Below the pieces are notes generated by a model, which did no database searches, was not told the origin of the DNA, and saw only the letters and a list, made by a program, of their open reading frames with translations. DNA of 64,000 bases from Paenibacillus sedimenti (lineage in GTDB: Bacteria > Bacillota > Bacilli > Paenibacillales > NBRC-103111): assembly GCF_014534655.1 (NCBI RefSeq), contig NZ_JACVVD010000013.1:62001-126000 (forward strand), read 5' to 3'. Made by a program: the position numbers and the translations under genes. This document shows positions 26,771-36,639 of this stretch, in pieces (position 1 is the first letter of the stretch; every line of letters starts with the position of its first letter).

Positions 26771-26834
26771 CATTTCTGTTTTGTTACAATAGAATAAGCC
26801 CATGCGAATTGCATGAGCCTCTGATAGAAATCTA

Positions 26835-27725
26835 TTATGATAATCTTAGCGGTTTTTTAAGCAGTGATGGAGAAATACCAAATCTCTCCTTAAATACTTT
26901 TGAAAAGTGAGATACATTTTCGAATCCCGTAGAAAAGCAGACATCAGTTACAGAGAGTGAAGTATGAGTCAGCAGCTCTTTTGCCTTATCCAACCTACGA
27001 TTACGTATATAGTGTAAAGGAGAAGTATTATAAATTTCTTTAAACTCCCGCTTAAAGGCTGATAAGCTTCTTCCAGACAAATAGGCAAGATCATTTAAAG
27101 ATACGGGATTAAAAATGTTTTCTTCAATAACCTCCGTAATGCTTTTTCTTTCTTTCCGTTTTAATTGCAAAAACTGAAAATAAAAATTTTCATCCGTGTC
27201 TGCCACATCAAATAGCAATTCAAGCAGTTTAATCTTGATAAGCCCACTACTTATTTCGCCAGGTTGCTGAAAATAAGGTTTTAGAGATTCAATATAGCTA
27301 ATAAGGCGGTCATTGACTGATTTAACCGATACTGCAACAAGACCCGCGGGGTAGGAAGGCTTAAGATCGGCCATCTTGACAAACTCGTTAATTAAATCTT
27401 CCCTTAAAAAAAACATCATATAGTCGAGCAAATATTCCTCGTCCTTCTCCCCCGACTTCTCATACTCGACAGTGATTGACTTCTGCAAGAGAACCATCTC
27501 ATTCTTCTTTACCGTATATGACTGGTTCCCGTAGCGAACGGTATACTTACCTTTAATTACAAACAAAAGCAAGTGGTCCTCAAGAAACATGCTTCCTGTG
27601 TTATTTTGTGTGTGCGTACACGATTCTATGACAGATAACCCGTTCATTTTTAAAATACTCTGATGATATGGAGCAGTTGTCAATTCTAGAGGCACCTTTA
27701 CAACCTTACTGGACCTTATGAGCAA
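26835..27725 (-). CDS. AraC-family transcriptional regulator (paralogue 1)
   Basis: A 296-residue regulator. An N-terminal cupin-like sensing domain (about 1-170) precedes two helix-turn-helix motifs at the C-terminus, including V-S-L-N-D-L-A-Y-L-S-G-R-S-L-S-A-F-K and V-T-D-V-C-F-S-T-G-F-E-N-V-S-H-F-S-K. It starts with TTG 7 nt after AAAGGAGGA. It is closely similar throughout to the regulator at 36640. The four conserved promoters of this region are its most likely targets. Confidence 0.9.
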   Translation of the reverse strand: MLIRSSKVVKVPLELTTAPYHQSILKMNGLSVIESCTHTQNNTGSMFLEDHLLLFVIKGKYTVRYGNQSYTVKKNEMVLLQKSITVEYEKSGEKDEEYLLDYMMFFLREDLINEFVKMADLKPSYPAGLVAVSVKSVNDRLISYIESLKPYFQQPGEISSGLIKIKLLELLFDVADTDENFYFQFLQLKRKERKSITEVIEENIFNPVSLNDLAYLSGRSLSAFKREFKEIYNTSPLHYIRNRRLDKAKELLTHTSLSVTDVCFSTGFENVSHFSKVFKERFGISPSLLKKPLRLS

Positions 27726-28118
27726 TATGATTCCTCCTTTCTATTTAAGATTTTCATTTAATGTTCTAACAAATCTAAAACATGATACTTTACCGATATA
27801 TCAATATCCGTAGGTCGGTAATAGCTGCCCCCATAACGGACAACTAATGACGCAGCCCTGAATTCGTTACCAGCGATCCGGGTCTTACTTTTCAAGGGAT
27901 TTCATGCTTACATTCATTATAACCTAAAGCGATGGATTTACCCGTCACCGCCGAGCTGCAGGAGTCGAATTTTTATATCTTTCCCCACTATCCTCCTATT
28001 AACTTACAACTTTATTTAATGTGCTAATATGTTTTATTTATTAGCACGTAAGGGCTTGCATACGATCGTCCAAAGGCGGCAAGTCGGCTTCCCCAAGCGT
28101 CAATCACACTACAAATAA
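27726..28118. other. Region without a supported gene
   Basis: About 390 bp between the AraC gene and the MCP terminator show only short frames and no recognisable motif. Confidence 0.4.
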
Positions 28119-28120
28119 AA

Positions 28121-28160
28121 AAGACGATCCTGAGAAAGATAATCAGGATCGTCTATTTTA
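28121..28160. terminator. Bidirectional intrinsic terminator of MCP gene
   Basis: AGACGATCCTGA and TCAGGATCGTCT form a perfect 12-bp stem, with T-rich flanks on both strands. It lies about 100 bp past the stop of the methyl-accepting protein gene. Confidence 0.8.
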
Positions 28161-28255
28161 TTCCGGAAATTGATATTTTATATGTTATATTCTAGGATTC
28201 TTTACCACAACATCCCAAACGTCCGAAATCGCATTTTCAAAAATTTTGTGCCAAA

Positions 28256-29263
28256 TTATTCAGGTAACCGCTTTTTGATTTCCCGTATAAGGTCTTCCAA
28301 TTGAAAGAAAAAGGCAATTAAGTCATTGAAACTTGTCGTCTTCTCTTCACTTTTTTCTGATAATTGTTGAATACTCCCCGTTGTATTCCTTGAACTGCTG
28401 GATATCGAACTGAATATTTCTATCAAGTTGTTTACATATTCTGAATTTTGCACAGTAGATCCCGCGATTCGTTTCATGTTTTCATGAATAACATCCACGT
28501 TTATCAATACATTTTCGAAAACATTCTCTGTCTTTTCCATCAGCTGCAAACCCTTAAGTAAGTCACTTTCGCTTTTCTTAAGCGTCATCTCCATTTGATC
28601 AACCTTATCGGAAACATTTTTTACAATCTCATTAATATATTTCGTTGCTTGACTCGTTTCCTCCGATAATTTTCTAACCTCGTTTGCAACAACTGCGAAA
28701 CCTCTTCCCTCTTCTCCTGCTCTTGCTGCTTCTATGCTTGCATTTAAAGCAAGTAAATTCGTTTGAGATGAAATAGATCCGATCGTGCCAGTTATTTTCT
28801 GGATAGATTTAGAGCTTTGTTGCAGCTCTTCAAGCATATCTGAAATAAGTAAAAATCGATCATTAATGACATCAAATTGCTCAGATAATTGCTTAATTTC
28901 ATTGTTCCCTTCATTTACGATACTGGACGTTTTTTCAATAGATTCCCTCGCTACAAACTCCGTAATATCTTTAACTTCCTTAAGCTTTTCCCCCATAGCT
29001 ATAACTTTTTCTGTTCCGACTATTAATTCTGAACTGTCTTTATTAGAATTCTTACTAACATGCCTTGTTTCTTGTATGATTACGACATCGGCTTCTCCGG
29101 ATTTCTCAATTTCAGTTTGAATGAGCATACTCAATACATCCATGGTCTCAAGGAGCTTTTTAAGATCACGGAGTTGGTAGGTGGGCATCTCAACAGTATC
29201 CTTACTTCCAACCGAAGAAACATTTTTTTCTTTGAAAGAATCAAACAATTTAACCCACTTCAT
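28256..29263 (-). CDS. Soluble methyl-accepting chemotaxis-like signalling protein
   Basis: About 335 residues without transmembrane helices. The C-terminal signalling hairpin contains [18 protein letters not shown], the most conserved sequence of MCPs, which contacts CheA and CheW. The N-terminal 90 residues are helical. ATG 29263 is preferred since GAGGAG precedes it, while the upstream in-frame ATG has none. It starts 22 bp after the FIST gene stop, so the FIST protein is the likely sensory input. Confidence 0.9.
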   Translation of the reverse strand: MKWVKLFDSFKEKNVSSVGSKDTVEMPTYQLRDLKKLLETMDVLSMLIQTEIEKSGEADVVIIQETRHVSKNSNKDSSELIVGTEKVIAMGEKLKEVKDITEFVARESIEKTSSIVNEGNNEIKQLSEQFDVINDRFLLISDMLEELQQSSKSIQKITGTIGSISSQTNLLALNASIEAARAGEEGRGFAVVANEVRKLSEETSQATKYINEIVKNVSDKVDQMEMTLKKSESDLLKGLQLMEKTENVFENVLINVDVIHENMKRIAGSTVQNSEYVNNLIEIFSSISSSSRNTTGSIQQLSEKSEEKTTSFNDLIAFFFQLEDLIREIKKRLPE

Positions 29264-29284
29264 TCCATCTCTCCTCAGCATTCA

Positions 29285-30412
29285 TTATTCACCTATCGCT
29301 AATAGGGTTAGGGTATGGTTAAGGTGAAACCTTCCAATTTGTTCTCCATACGTAGTAGCTCCAAACAGGTCACAGGATTTCGACAATGCTTTGTAAACGG
29401 CCTGACCGTTTTTTTCCTTTTTAAATTGTATGTTTCTTAAAACACAACTAAAAGCCAGGATAGCTTTCGGTTTATGTATTTCGTTTGCAATGATAGATGC
29501 CGTTTTTTGGGCGACCTCTACTGGATCTAAAGGTTTCATAATATAAATCTCTGAGTTCGGAATAATCTGAGCATAAGTCGTTATGGAGAGATCCGGATTT
29601 ATCTGAAATGGAGAAGCAATCCAATATTCGTTCTTATACAATCTACCAAATGGGTGAGACATAAAGTAGTTCGACAACTGATCAACCGTGACTCCAATTT
29701 CTTTTGCATAGTATTTGGCTGCAGGTACATGATTAATTTCATATATTTTTCGATCGCGTATATCTGCTTTTGTAACGATCAACGGCTCGCTTTTGGGGAT
29801 GAATATATTTTCTCGGTATAAAAAGAAAGGGTGTTTTGTCTTTATCGTAGTTAAAATGGCTGCATTTGAGTACACGGAACCATTATAACTCAATGTTTCT
29901 ACGAATTTACCGTTATCTCCAGCACTCCCCCCAATTAATGGGAATTCTTGAATGGGAAATATAGATTGTATAACAGATAGAACTTTTTCTTCTGCATTCC
30001 TGAGACCGTCAACGAATAAAATCCCGAACGTATTGTTTTCTTCCAAATTAACCTTTAGCTTCTGAAACGAGCTTGCCACCCGCTCTCTATAAATCATTGG
30101 TATAGTTTCGATTTCCTCGATCACTGTTACTTCTATCTGTAGACCAGGAGACGACAAACCGATGGCAACAATACTTTGATCAGTAAACCCTGCTTTTGAA
30201 ATGCCCCCAGCTACAACACTGCCTACACATCTAGCATTTGGAAAATTCTGATAGAAAAGGAGCGAAGCCTCCTTGAAATCATAGTTATCCGAACAAAAAA
30301 ACAAGATTATATCAATCGATTGTTCTTTTAACTGATTGATAACTTCATATGTCGCGCTGGCTGTCTGTCGATGATTACTTATACCTTGCAGTACTTTCAA
30401 CAAATCAATCAT
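29285..30412 (-). CDS. FIST-domain sensory protein
   Basis: The 375-residue protein has the FIST_N and FIST_C domains, with features such as I-I-L-F-F-C-S-D-N-Y-D near 35, G-S-V-V-A-G-G, and V-D-G-L-R-N-A-E-E. FIST proteins are soluble ligand-binding sensors, thought to bind small molecules and linked to chemotaxis and signalling proteins. The gene is paired with an MCP-like gene. GGAGG directly abuts ATG 30412, so TTG 30403 nine bases later is an equally likely start. Confidence 0.88.
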   Translation of the reverse strand: MIDLLKVLQGISNHRQTASATYEVINQLKEQSIDIILFFCSDNYDFKEASLLFYQNFPNARCVGSVVAGGISKAGFTDQSIVAIGLSSPGLQIEVTVIEEIETIPMIYRERVASSFQKLKVNLEENNTFGILFVDGLRNAEEKVLSVIQSIFPIQEFPLIGGSAGDNGKFVETLSYNGSVYSNAAILTTIKTKHPFFLYRENIFIPKSEPLIVTKADIRDRKIYEINHVPAAKYYAKEIGVTVDQLSNYFMSHPFGRLYKNEYWIASPFQINPDLSITTYAQIIPNSEIYIMKPLDPVEVAQKTASIIANEIHKPKAILAFSCVLRNIQFKKEKNGQAVYKALSKSCDLFGATTYGEQIGRFHLNHTLTLLAIGE

Positions 30413-30478
30413 CCTCCGCTAATTTAGACTTTTACTGTAGTGAGTAAGTATTCACACAACGGACCTTTCCATAAATAA

Positions 30479-30501
30479 GCAGTCAGGATATGCCTGACTG
30501 C
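30479..30501 (-). terminator. Stem-loop downstream of flavoprotein gene
   Basis: GCAGTCAGG and CCTGACTGC form a perfect 9-bp stem with a 5-nt loop, between the flavodoxin-fold gene (stop at 30611) and the FIST gene. On the reverse strand it is followed by TTATTTAT. Confidence 0.6.
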
Positions 30502-30610
30502 TTGGGGAACTTATCCAGGAGACAATCTTACAGATAGACGCATACAGTACAAGAAATTCCCAAGGCTGCAGGCATTATTCATTACGCATTGCCAAGGGCT
30601 CTGCAGATTA

Positions 30611-31192
30611 TTAAGCGTTACAACAACATGGAAAGTTAATATTCCTACCTGCTCTGAAAAGTCGAATCTCTTCAGATAGTATATAATCCGCATACTGTTT
30701 CGCACTTAAGGCAAGTTCTTCATCACTCTTATCATCTGTATCGAATAAAGTAAAAGGAGTTATAAAATGGGTTTTTATTAAATTACTTGTAGAATGAAAG
30801 GGGCTGATAAGTTCATTGATTGTGTTCAAATCTCCGCCGCCCGACTGATATTCCACTTCGGATCCACCTATCGAAATCGCCAACCCTAATTCCTTTCCCC
30901 TCAGCTTCCCTCCCTCTGAAGAATACGCCCATCCGTAAGTGAGCACATCTTCCAGCCACTTTTTTAAAAGGGACGGTGAACTATACCAATAAAACGGAAA
31001 CTGAAAAATAATTCGATCATGCAAAAGAGCAAGCTCTTGTTCCTTTTGAACATCAATTTGCCAATTTGGATAATTGGCATACAAATCATGTACCGAAATT
31101 CTACTTTGATACTTCCTTAATTCTTCCAGCCAGCGTTTATTCACTCTGGATTTTTCCAAATTGGGATGTGCCACAAGTACAAGTGTGTTCAT
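30611..31192 (-). CDS. Flavodoxin-fold NAD(P)H oxidoreductase (YwrO/KefF-like), paralogue 1
   Basis: The 193-residue FMN/FAD-binding quinone reductase-like protein begins L-V-L-V-A-H-P-N and contains Q-F-P-F-Y-W-Y-S-S-P-S-L-L-K-K-W (near 66), V-L-T-Y-G-W-A-Y-S-S-E-G-G-K-L-R-G-K and I-G-G-S-E. Relatives reduce quinones with two electrons or gate Kef efflux. It shares most of its sequence with the gene at 39738. A conserved AraC-type promoter lies 116 bp upstream (31308-31370). Confidence 0.9.
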   Translation of the reverse strand: MNTLVLVAHPNLEKSRVNKRWLEELRKYQSRISVHDLYANYPNWQIDVQKEQELALLHDRIIFQFPFYWYSSPSLLKKWLEDVLTYGWAYSSEGGKLRGKELGLAISIGGSEVEYQSGGGDLNTINELISPFHSTSNLIKTHFITPFTLFDTDDKSDEELALSAKQYADYILSEEIRLFRAGRNINFPCCCNA

Positions 31193-31307
31193 ACTGGTTC
31201 CCTCTCTATCCCAATTGTTTCATGATTCCCATCACCCAGCAACAATAATGCGATTGATGCTTATGCAATTCCCTTCTATGTTCTATAAAGACAGGCCTTA
31301 TGAGTAA

Positions 31308-31370
31308 ACTATACCGCCTTTTAATGACCTTCACTCTTCTATGAGGCTCATTTTTTTTGTCCATTTAGAT
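31308..31370 (-). promoter_or_regulatory. AraC-type regulated promoter, copy D
   Basis: The reverse strand reads TCTAAATGGACAAAA, then GAAGAGTGAA at position 31 and TATAGT at position 57, in register with copies A, B and C. It precedes flavoprotein paralogue 1. Confidence 0.6.
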
Positions 31371-31459
31371 CAAGATGAAGAAGCCTGTACGCATATGACC
31401 CAATCGAGGCATTATAATACTTGTTCCAAAATGATGGAATGATTACGGCTTAAATCGAT

Positions 31460-31759
31460 TTAACTCCCGTCCTGAATTGTTGCCGCCGCGGGTGAAAAGC
31501 AATAAGGGGCTGTCCCAACTAACATGGCCTTACGGCCACCACCATGAATGTAAATGTTTTGGCCTGTGAATCTGTATGTTCCATAATGGAACTGCAGGTC
31601 ACAGGCCGAGACTTTTTTGGTAGGACAAACTCCGGGTCCCAAACCGGCCGACTGTATCCCACGAGCACCGCCAATTGTTGCTATGAGCACGTGTATAAAA
31701 ATTCTTTTCTCTGAGGGTACATGACCTGCAACATAACAATTACGGGAGTGATTTGCGGG
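31460..31759. other. Non-coding region with possible IS terminal sequence
   Basis: GGGGCTGTCCCAA at 31505 resembles terminal repeats of some insertion sequences. A 120-codon reverse frame here (31460-31822) has no coding character. No transposase is complete. It leads into the IS110-like fragment. Confidence 0.3.
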
Positions 31760-31843
31760 ATGGAGGCGATTTTGGAAAGGTGTGCTGGGCTGGGCGTTCA
31801 TCAAGAAACGGTGAACCTGCATTTTCGTATAAAAAGTAGATAA
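31760..31843 (+). pseudogene. IS110-family transposase N-terminal remnant
   Basis: The 27-codon frame MEAILERCAGLGVHQETVN resembles the conserved start of IS110/IS1111 transposases (E-R-C-A-G-L-D-V-H-Q-E-T-V). The first catalytic Asp is replaced by Gly, and the sequence is lost after residue 19. A GGGAG site is present upstream. Confidence 0.5.
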
Positions 31844-31895
31844 TTTGACTTAACAGGACGTCTCATTTACGAAAAAGTAACTTTATCTTATTGAA

Positions 31896-31937
31896 AAAGA
31901 GGTTAAGCAGTTGGTTCCTGCATAACCTCTTTGCGTT
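31896..31937 (-). terminator. Intrinsic terminator after GGDEF-EAL gene
   Basis: AAAGAGGTTAAGCAG and CTGCATAACCTCTTT pair over 14 of 15 positions. T-runs follow on both strands; on the minus strand it ends the gene whose stop is at 32086. Confidence 0.75.
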
Positions 31938-32085
31938 TTTTATCCACTGCTGCTTTCTACAGCAGATTATGGGCAAGGGAAAGCCACCCGCCCCGCCCTA
32001 CTTTTGCGGATAAAAGGTATCCATATATCGTAGTGCCGAATCGTATTAAAGATATACTACTCATATTTGTCTACCTCATAAGCGG

Positions 32086-33606
32086 CTAAGCTTTCAATAA
32101 ATATTCGATGTCGGAAGCCGGGAGCGCCTTGCTGTAAAGGAAGCCTTGCGCTTCATGGCATCCGCTATTTAGAAGCCATGCGTGCTGCGCACTGGTTTCC
32201 ACCCCCTCCGCGATGACTTGTAGCCTCAGCTTCCGAGCTAGGGAAATAATCATCTTCGCCAACAATTTATCCCGCGGCAAATCTTTGATAAAAGCGCGAT
32301 CGATCTTCAACGCGTCTACATCGAATAGCTTCAGATATTGGAGTGATGAGTACCCTGTCCCAAAATCGTCGATAGATAAGAATATCCCCATATCCTTGAA
32401 TACCTTAAGATCGTCAATGATAGGTTTCGCATGGCCCATTAATGCACTTTCTGTGATCTCAAATTCTAACAAAGACGGGCCAATCCCGATTTCGTTGAGA
32501 ATGTCTTGCACCTTATCGACAAACGAAGCCTGATTAAACTGCTTGGCCGAGACATTGATTGAAGTTCGGACCGCCGGAATACCTTGCTCCTGCCAATGCT
32601 TCATCTGAGAACACACCTCACGAAGCACCCACTCGCCCAGAGGTATGATAAAGCCTATCTCCTCTGCTAAAGTGATAAACTCCCCAGGGGCGACAATCCC
32701 TTCAGTCGGATGCTTCCACCTTATCAGAGCTTCTAGACCGATGATCCCACCACTCTCCAGATCTACCCTTGGCTGATATTCCAAGTAAAATTGTCGATCC
32801 GCCAGCGCTTGCTCGAATTGCGACTTTAACAACAGCCTTTTGTAATCCCCTTGATCGAAGGATGGTCGAAAGACCAGGTAATGATTCCTGCCTTGATGCT
32901 TAGCCTGGTTCATCGCTTTATCTGCTTTCTTCATCAACATGCTAAGCGTCGTTCCGTCGTTCGGAAATGTACTAATCCCGGCGCTTAGCGTCACTCTGAC
33001 CTCATGATCATCCAGCAGCATAGGCTGCTTGAACGCATCGATAATACGTTCTGCGACTTCGGCAATATCACCTTCCTGTTGGATGCCGCTTTGAATTACG
33101 ATAAATTCGTCGCCACCCAATCGTGCTAACAGCGTATTGTTTCCAACGCTAGCGACGATGCGTTCTGCTGCTTGAAGAAGAAGCTGGTCCCCTGCGTCAT
33201 GACCAAGTGAGTCGTTTACCCATTTGAAATGATCGATATCGATGATCATCAATTCGAGCGTTAGTCTTTCGTTCATATGCTGTTTGATCAAGGAGACAGC
33301 CTTTTCCTTAAAGCCTCGTCGGTTGTATAGGCCGGTCAGCCCATCGTGATATGCTAGCAGTTTCATCTGCTGCTTCTCTTCATTTCGATTGTTGGCATGC
33401 GCCTCGAGTTCAGTCAAGACCTCCACCATTTCCATCCATCCGTAACGTTTAGTTTCCATGAGAGCTCGACGCTTCTCGTCGATTGCATTCATGATTTTGT
33501 CAAAGGTCGCCCCTTCCGCGAACATCATTAAGATTTTGTTCATTGTTTGCAAGAACTGATTTTGTTGGAAAAGCTCATCTACGTTTAGCTCCTTGTCTAT
33601 TCTCAT
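32086..33606 (-). CDS. GGDEF-EAL cyclic di-GMP enzyme
   Basis: The 506-residue cytosolic protein has a short N-terminal helical region, then a diguanylate cyclase domain with an intact active site (A-R-L-G-G-D-E-F near 165) and a phosphodiesterase domain with E-A-L-I-R-W-K-H (near 293), D-D-F-G-T-G-Y-S-S and E-G-V-E-T. Both catalytic cores look competent, so it could make or degrade c-di-GMP. The first Asp of the I-site R-x-x-D region cannot be judged by eye. GGGGGG lies 6 nt before the ATG. Confidence 0.93.
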   Translation of the reverse strand: MRIDKELNVDELFQQNQFLQTMNKILMMFAEGATFDKIMNAIDEKRRALMETKRYGWMEMVEVLTELEAHANNRNEEKQQMKLLAYHDGLTGLYNRRGFKEKAVSLIKQHMNERLTLELMIIDIDHFKWVNDSLGHDAGDQLLLQAAERIVASVGNNTLLARLGGDEFIVIQSGIQQEGDIAEVAERIIDAFKQPMLLDDHEVRVTLSAGISTFPNDGTTLSMLMKKADKAMNQAKHQGRNHYLVFRPSFDQGDYKRLLLKSQFEQALADRQFYLEYQPRVDLESGGIIGLEALIRWKHPTEGIVAPGEFITLAEEIGFIIPLGEWVLREVCSQMKHWQEQGIPAVRTSINVSAKQFNQASFVDKVQDILNEIGIGPSLLEFEITESALMGHAKPIIDDLKVFKDMGIFLSIDDFGTGYSSLQYLKLFDVDALKIDRAFIKDLPRDKLLAKMIISLARKLRLQVIAEGVETSAQHAWLLNSGCHEAQGFLYSKALPASDIEYLLKA

Positions 33607-33819
33607 CTATGTCCCCCCATAACGCCTTGATTCAGTTCCGAATTCGAGAGTTCAATAAATTCTTTTCAGCATTTTATTTCTTAAGGATATGATGTATCTG
33701 ATCCATGACCATTTTCGCAGCGCCAAATTCCGTGATTTTTTTTCTGTTTTCCAACCCTTTAGTTTTACTTTCCAATTAGTAAGGAGTCACACTTTTGTAA
33801 GGTTGATTTCCTGGCATGG

Positions 33820-33881
33820 GCTAAATGAACAATAAAATAGAACTATATGGAAATGTAAACACCCTAAAATTTCGGTATAGT
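33820..33881 (+). promoter_or_regulatory. AraC-type regulated promoter, copy C
   Basis: GCTAAATGAACAATAAAAT begins at 33820, GAAATGTAAA lies at position 31, and TATAGT begins at 33876 (position 57). The geometry is identical to the three other copies. It drives the ltrA-response regulator operon. Confidence 0.6.
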
Positions 33882-33933
33882 AAGCTTATCAATCGACAGG
33901 AACAAACAAAAATAATAACTGGTGGTGACCACT

Positions 33934-35145
33934 ATGCATCGATTGCGGCGCGGAGACTCTGAAAGAGCTGATGCGGAAGCTAAAGTATCCTACTTTGAAC
34001 TTTTCTTTGACTTGGTATTTGTTTTCACAATTATTCAGGTAACCCATCTAGTCATCGATACACACTCCGTATTGGATGTGTTTAAAGCTTTAATGGTTCT
34101 GACTGTAACCTGGTGGATGTATGGCGGATATGCTTGGCTGGCAAATAATATTGGGACTGACCGATTTCTTTATAGGATGCTGATGTTTTGCGGTATGGCC
34201 GGCTTTCTTAGTATGGCCATTAGTATTCCATCTATTTTTGGGACGGGTGGAGTTCCGTTCGGCATCGCTTTTTTACTGGTTACGGTCATTCATATCCTTC
34301 TGTTCAGACGTTCACCGCATGTAACATCGATCAAGGCAATCACATACTTGGCACCTTTTAACCTTTCAGCAGCTCTTTTGGTTCTTGCCTCCGGAATATT
34401 GAATACCTGGTATACATGGAGCTGGTGGTTGACGGTTGCAGCTGTTTTGGTTATTCTGACCGCTTCATTTAAAAATCAAGGCGATAGTTTTGTTATTAAC
34501 ACACGGCATTTTGTTGAAAGGCACAGCTTGATTGTGCTCATTGCGCTAGGTGAAACCATTCTGTCCATGGGTTTAGGTTCCAGTTATTTGAATTTCAGAT
34601 TCACGCTATTTGTGTCTATAGTTTTAGGATTGTCCATCGTCATCGCATTATGGTGGAGCTATTTTGACAAGGATACGATACTGGCTGAAGATTATATGTT
34701 GCAGGCATCACCTGAGAAACGCGCTCGTCTAGCTATGCAGGCTTATTGGCATGCTCATTTAATTATGATATCTGGCATTGTCATCTCCGCTGCAGGTATC
34801 GAAGTAGCCATTAAACAACTTAACGACGAATCGGTACACTCTTTTTCATGGTACTTAAATGGCGGCATTGGCTTATACCTTATCGGAACCGCCATATTCA
34901 GAAGACTGGTTCGCATCGGACCAGCTGGAACGAGACTTGGTTCAGCCGCTCTATCTTTATTCATTCTTATGTTCAACGCCTTCAGTTGGATTGGAACTTT
35001 ACAAATGATGACAATTCAGATTTTAGTGTTAGCAGGAATGATTGTAATCGAACAACACAAGTACAAAAAAATTTCTAATGAAATCCTCAGATTACATAGT
35101 CAAGCCGAAGGAGGGCAGACAAATCATGAAGGTTTTGATCATTGA
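33934..35145 (+). CDS. LtrA-family membrane protein
   Basis: About 403 residues with roughly a dozen membrane helices. The N-terminal S-Y-F-E-L-F-F-D-L-V-F-V-F and mid-protein H-F-V-E-R-H-S-L-I-V-L-I-A-L-G-E define the low temperature requirement A (LtrA) family. LtrA was found in Listeria as needed for growth in the cold, but the activity is unknown. ATG 33934 has GGTGGTG upstream; GTG codons 9-12 bases earlier are alternatives. Its last 20 bp overlap the following response regulator gene. Confidence 0.9.
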   Translation: MHRLRRGDSERADAEAKVSYFELFFDLVFVFTIIQVTHLVIDTHSVLDVFKALMVLTVTWWMYGGYAWLANNIGTDRFLYRMLMFCGMAGFLSMAISIPSIFGTGGVPFGIAFLLVTVIHILLFRRSPHVTSIKAITYLAPFNLSAALLVLASGILNTWYTWSWWLTVAAVLVILTASFKNQGDSFVINTRHFVERHSLIVLIALGETILSMGLGSSYLNFRFTLFVSIVLGLSIVIALWWSYFDKDTILAEDYMLQASPEKRARLAMQAYWHAHLIMISGIVISAAGIEVAIKQLNDESVHSFSWYLNGGIGLYLIGTAIFRRLVRIGPAGTRLGSAALSLFILMFNAFSWIGTLQMMTIQILVLAGMIVIEQHKYKKISNEILRLHSQAEGGQTNHEGFDH

Positions 35146-35821
35146 AGATGATGTCATCTTTGCAGATATGGTTCGAATGTATCTTGTGGAAGAAGACTTT
35201 ACTGTTCAAACCGCTTTAACGGTTCAGGACGGGCTCAAGACATTTCATTCCTTTGCTCCGGATGTTGTATTGCTCGACCTCTCGCTTCCTAATGTAGACG
35301 GGATTACGATGTGTAAAACTTTGCGACAGCAAACGCAAACACCTATTATAGTTGTTTCTATCAATTCCAGAGCAAGTGAAATCATCCAGGCTTTTACTGA
35401 AGGTGCTGACGATTTCTTATCAAAACCCTTTAGTATGCAGGAATTGAAAGCAAGAATCATGATAGCAATCCGCAAATCAATGCAACCACCTTCTACGGAA
35501 AACGGTCCGGAAATTCCCGCAACTGAACATTCTTCGCAATTGCAATTGGACCCGGTTCGTCGGTTTATCTCAGTCAATGGTGATATGGTTGAGACAACAT
35601 TTTCAGAATTCGAACTCTTGAAGGTTTTTTATCACAATCCATATCGAGTATTCACTCGCGATGAATTAATTACGATCATTCGAGGCATTGATTACCATGT
35701 TAATGAACGTTCCATCGACATTCATATTACGAATCTACGGAAGAAGATCGAGAGCGATCCCAAAAAGCCGAAATATATCCAAACGGTATGGGGTCTAGGC
35801 TATCGATTTGCGAAACCTTAA
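35126..35821 (+). CDS. OmpR/PhoB-family response regulator
   Basis: A 231-residue response regulator. Its receiver domain has the acidic pair E-D-D, the phospho-acceptor in V-V-L-L-D-L-S-L-P (Asp near 52) and the conserved Lys in S-K-P-F. A winged-helix DNA-binding domain ends Y-I-Q-T-V-W-G-L-G-Y-R-F. The start with GAAGGAGGG lies inside the end of ltrA. No histidine kinase gene is adjacent, so it is an orphan or uses a distant kinase. Confidence 0.93.
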   Translation: MKVLIIEDDVIFADMVRMYLVEEDFTVQTALTVQDGLKTFHSFAPDVVLLDLSLPNVDGITMCKTLRQQTQTPIIVVSINSRASEIIQAFTEGADDFLSKPFSMQELKARIMIAIRKSMQPPSTENGPEIPATEHSSQLQLDPVRRFISVNGDMVETTFSEFELLKVFYHNPYRVFTRDELITIIRGIDYHVNERSIDIHITNLRKKIESDPKKPKYIQTVWGLGYRFAKP

Positions 35822-35922
35822 ATTGCGTCTTTACAACTTAAAATTGCCCATCAATCCTTGCAAAACTCCGCCATGTATGTAAGGTCTGATGATGATATTT
35901 CTTGAATGGATTCCAACGCGTT

Positions 35923-36048
35923 CTAGATTTCATCCCGAACGCGTTGGCTTAATTCGCTCGCGATCTTCCGGGACGTTCCAGTCCAAAATACGAATTGGGA
36001 GGCAATAAAGCGGACAATGAAAAACACAATCGCGGCTCCTGCCAGCAT
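35923..36048 (-). CDS. Short single-helix membrane protein, possibly a gene fragment
   Basis: A 41-codon reverse frame encodes a hydrophobic helix (L-A-G-A-A-I-V-F-F-I-V-R-F-I-A) followed by a charged amphipathic tail with S-E-L-S-Q-R-V-R-D-E. There is no clear ribosome site. It looks like the C-terminal piece of a larger membrane protein. Confidence 0.35.
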   Translation of the reverse strand: MLAGAAIVFFIVRFIASQFVFWTGTSRKIASELSQRVRDEI

Positions 36049-36639
36049 GCTGAGGCAATTATTCTTAACGTATTATAGAAAATAGTGGCTTCTTCCTACG
36101 TTAATTCTTTATCATACCAAGTTCCGTTCCTTGCAACATGGGTTAGTCACACAGACCACTCTTTTAGACTTCCCGTCCGTTGGGGTGATATAGGAAAGAG
36201 TGCCCGAATCGAAGTTCTCCGACTAACTTTGCTCGGCTCTTGTATAGGAGAGACAAAAGCTGCTTTTTCGTATCCGATAAAATGATATATCTCTCCTTTG
36301 CCTGCTGACTTTGGCGTTTTCACGATTTCACCAAGCGTTTTTAATTAAAATTATCTAATTGGTAAGAAATAAGCCCGATGGATAGACTCGGTAGGAGTAG
36401 AATAACTGCAATAGACATCTCATCTCGCTTATGTACTTACTATCCAGAATAATCTCTAAATGTTTGGAATCATCAGCAGTTCCACAATTTTTTTATTTGT
36501 TTTCTAAACACTGTACTAACAAATTTGGGAGAACGAAAGATTACCTTACAATGTATTGTCCAAGTGGGAAAGTTTGGAAGATGGGGAGAACGGATAGTCC
36601 GTGATTGCCATCCGCTCCGTCTTCGTCAAAAGATTATAA
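36049..36639. other. Region without a supported gene
   Basis: About 590 AT-rich bases between the membrane fragment and the AraC stop carry only short unconvincing frames. Confidence 0.4.

Noticed and set aside
31460-31822. 120-codon reverse frame as a gene
   Set aside because: No ribosome site, no coding character, overlaps an IS110-like scrap on the other strand.
36085-36285. 66-codon plus-strand gene
   Set aside because: No ribosome site and composition like surrounding non-coding DNA.
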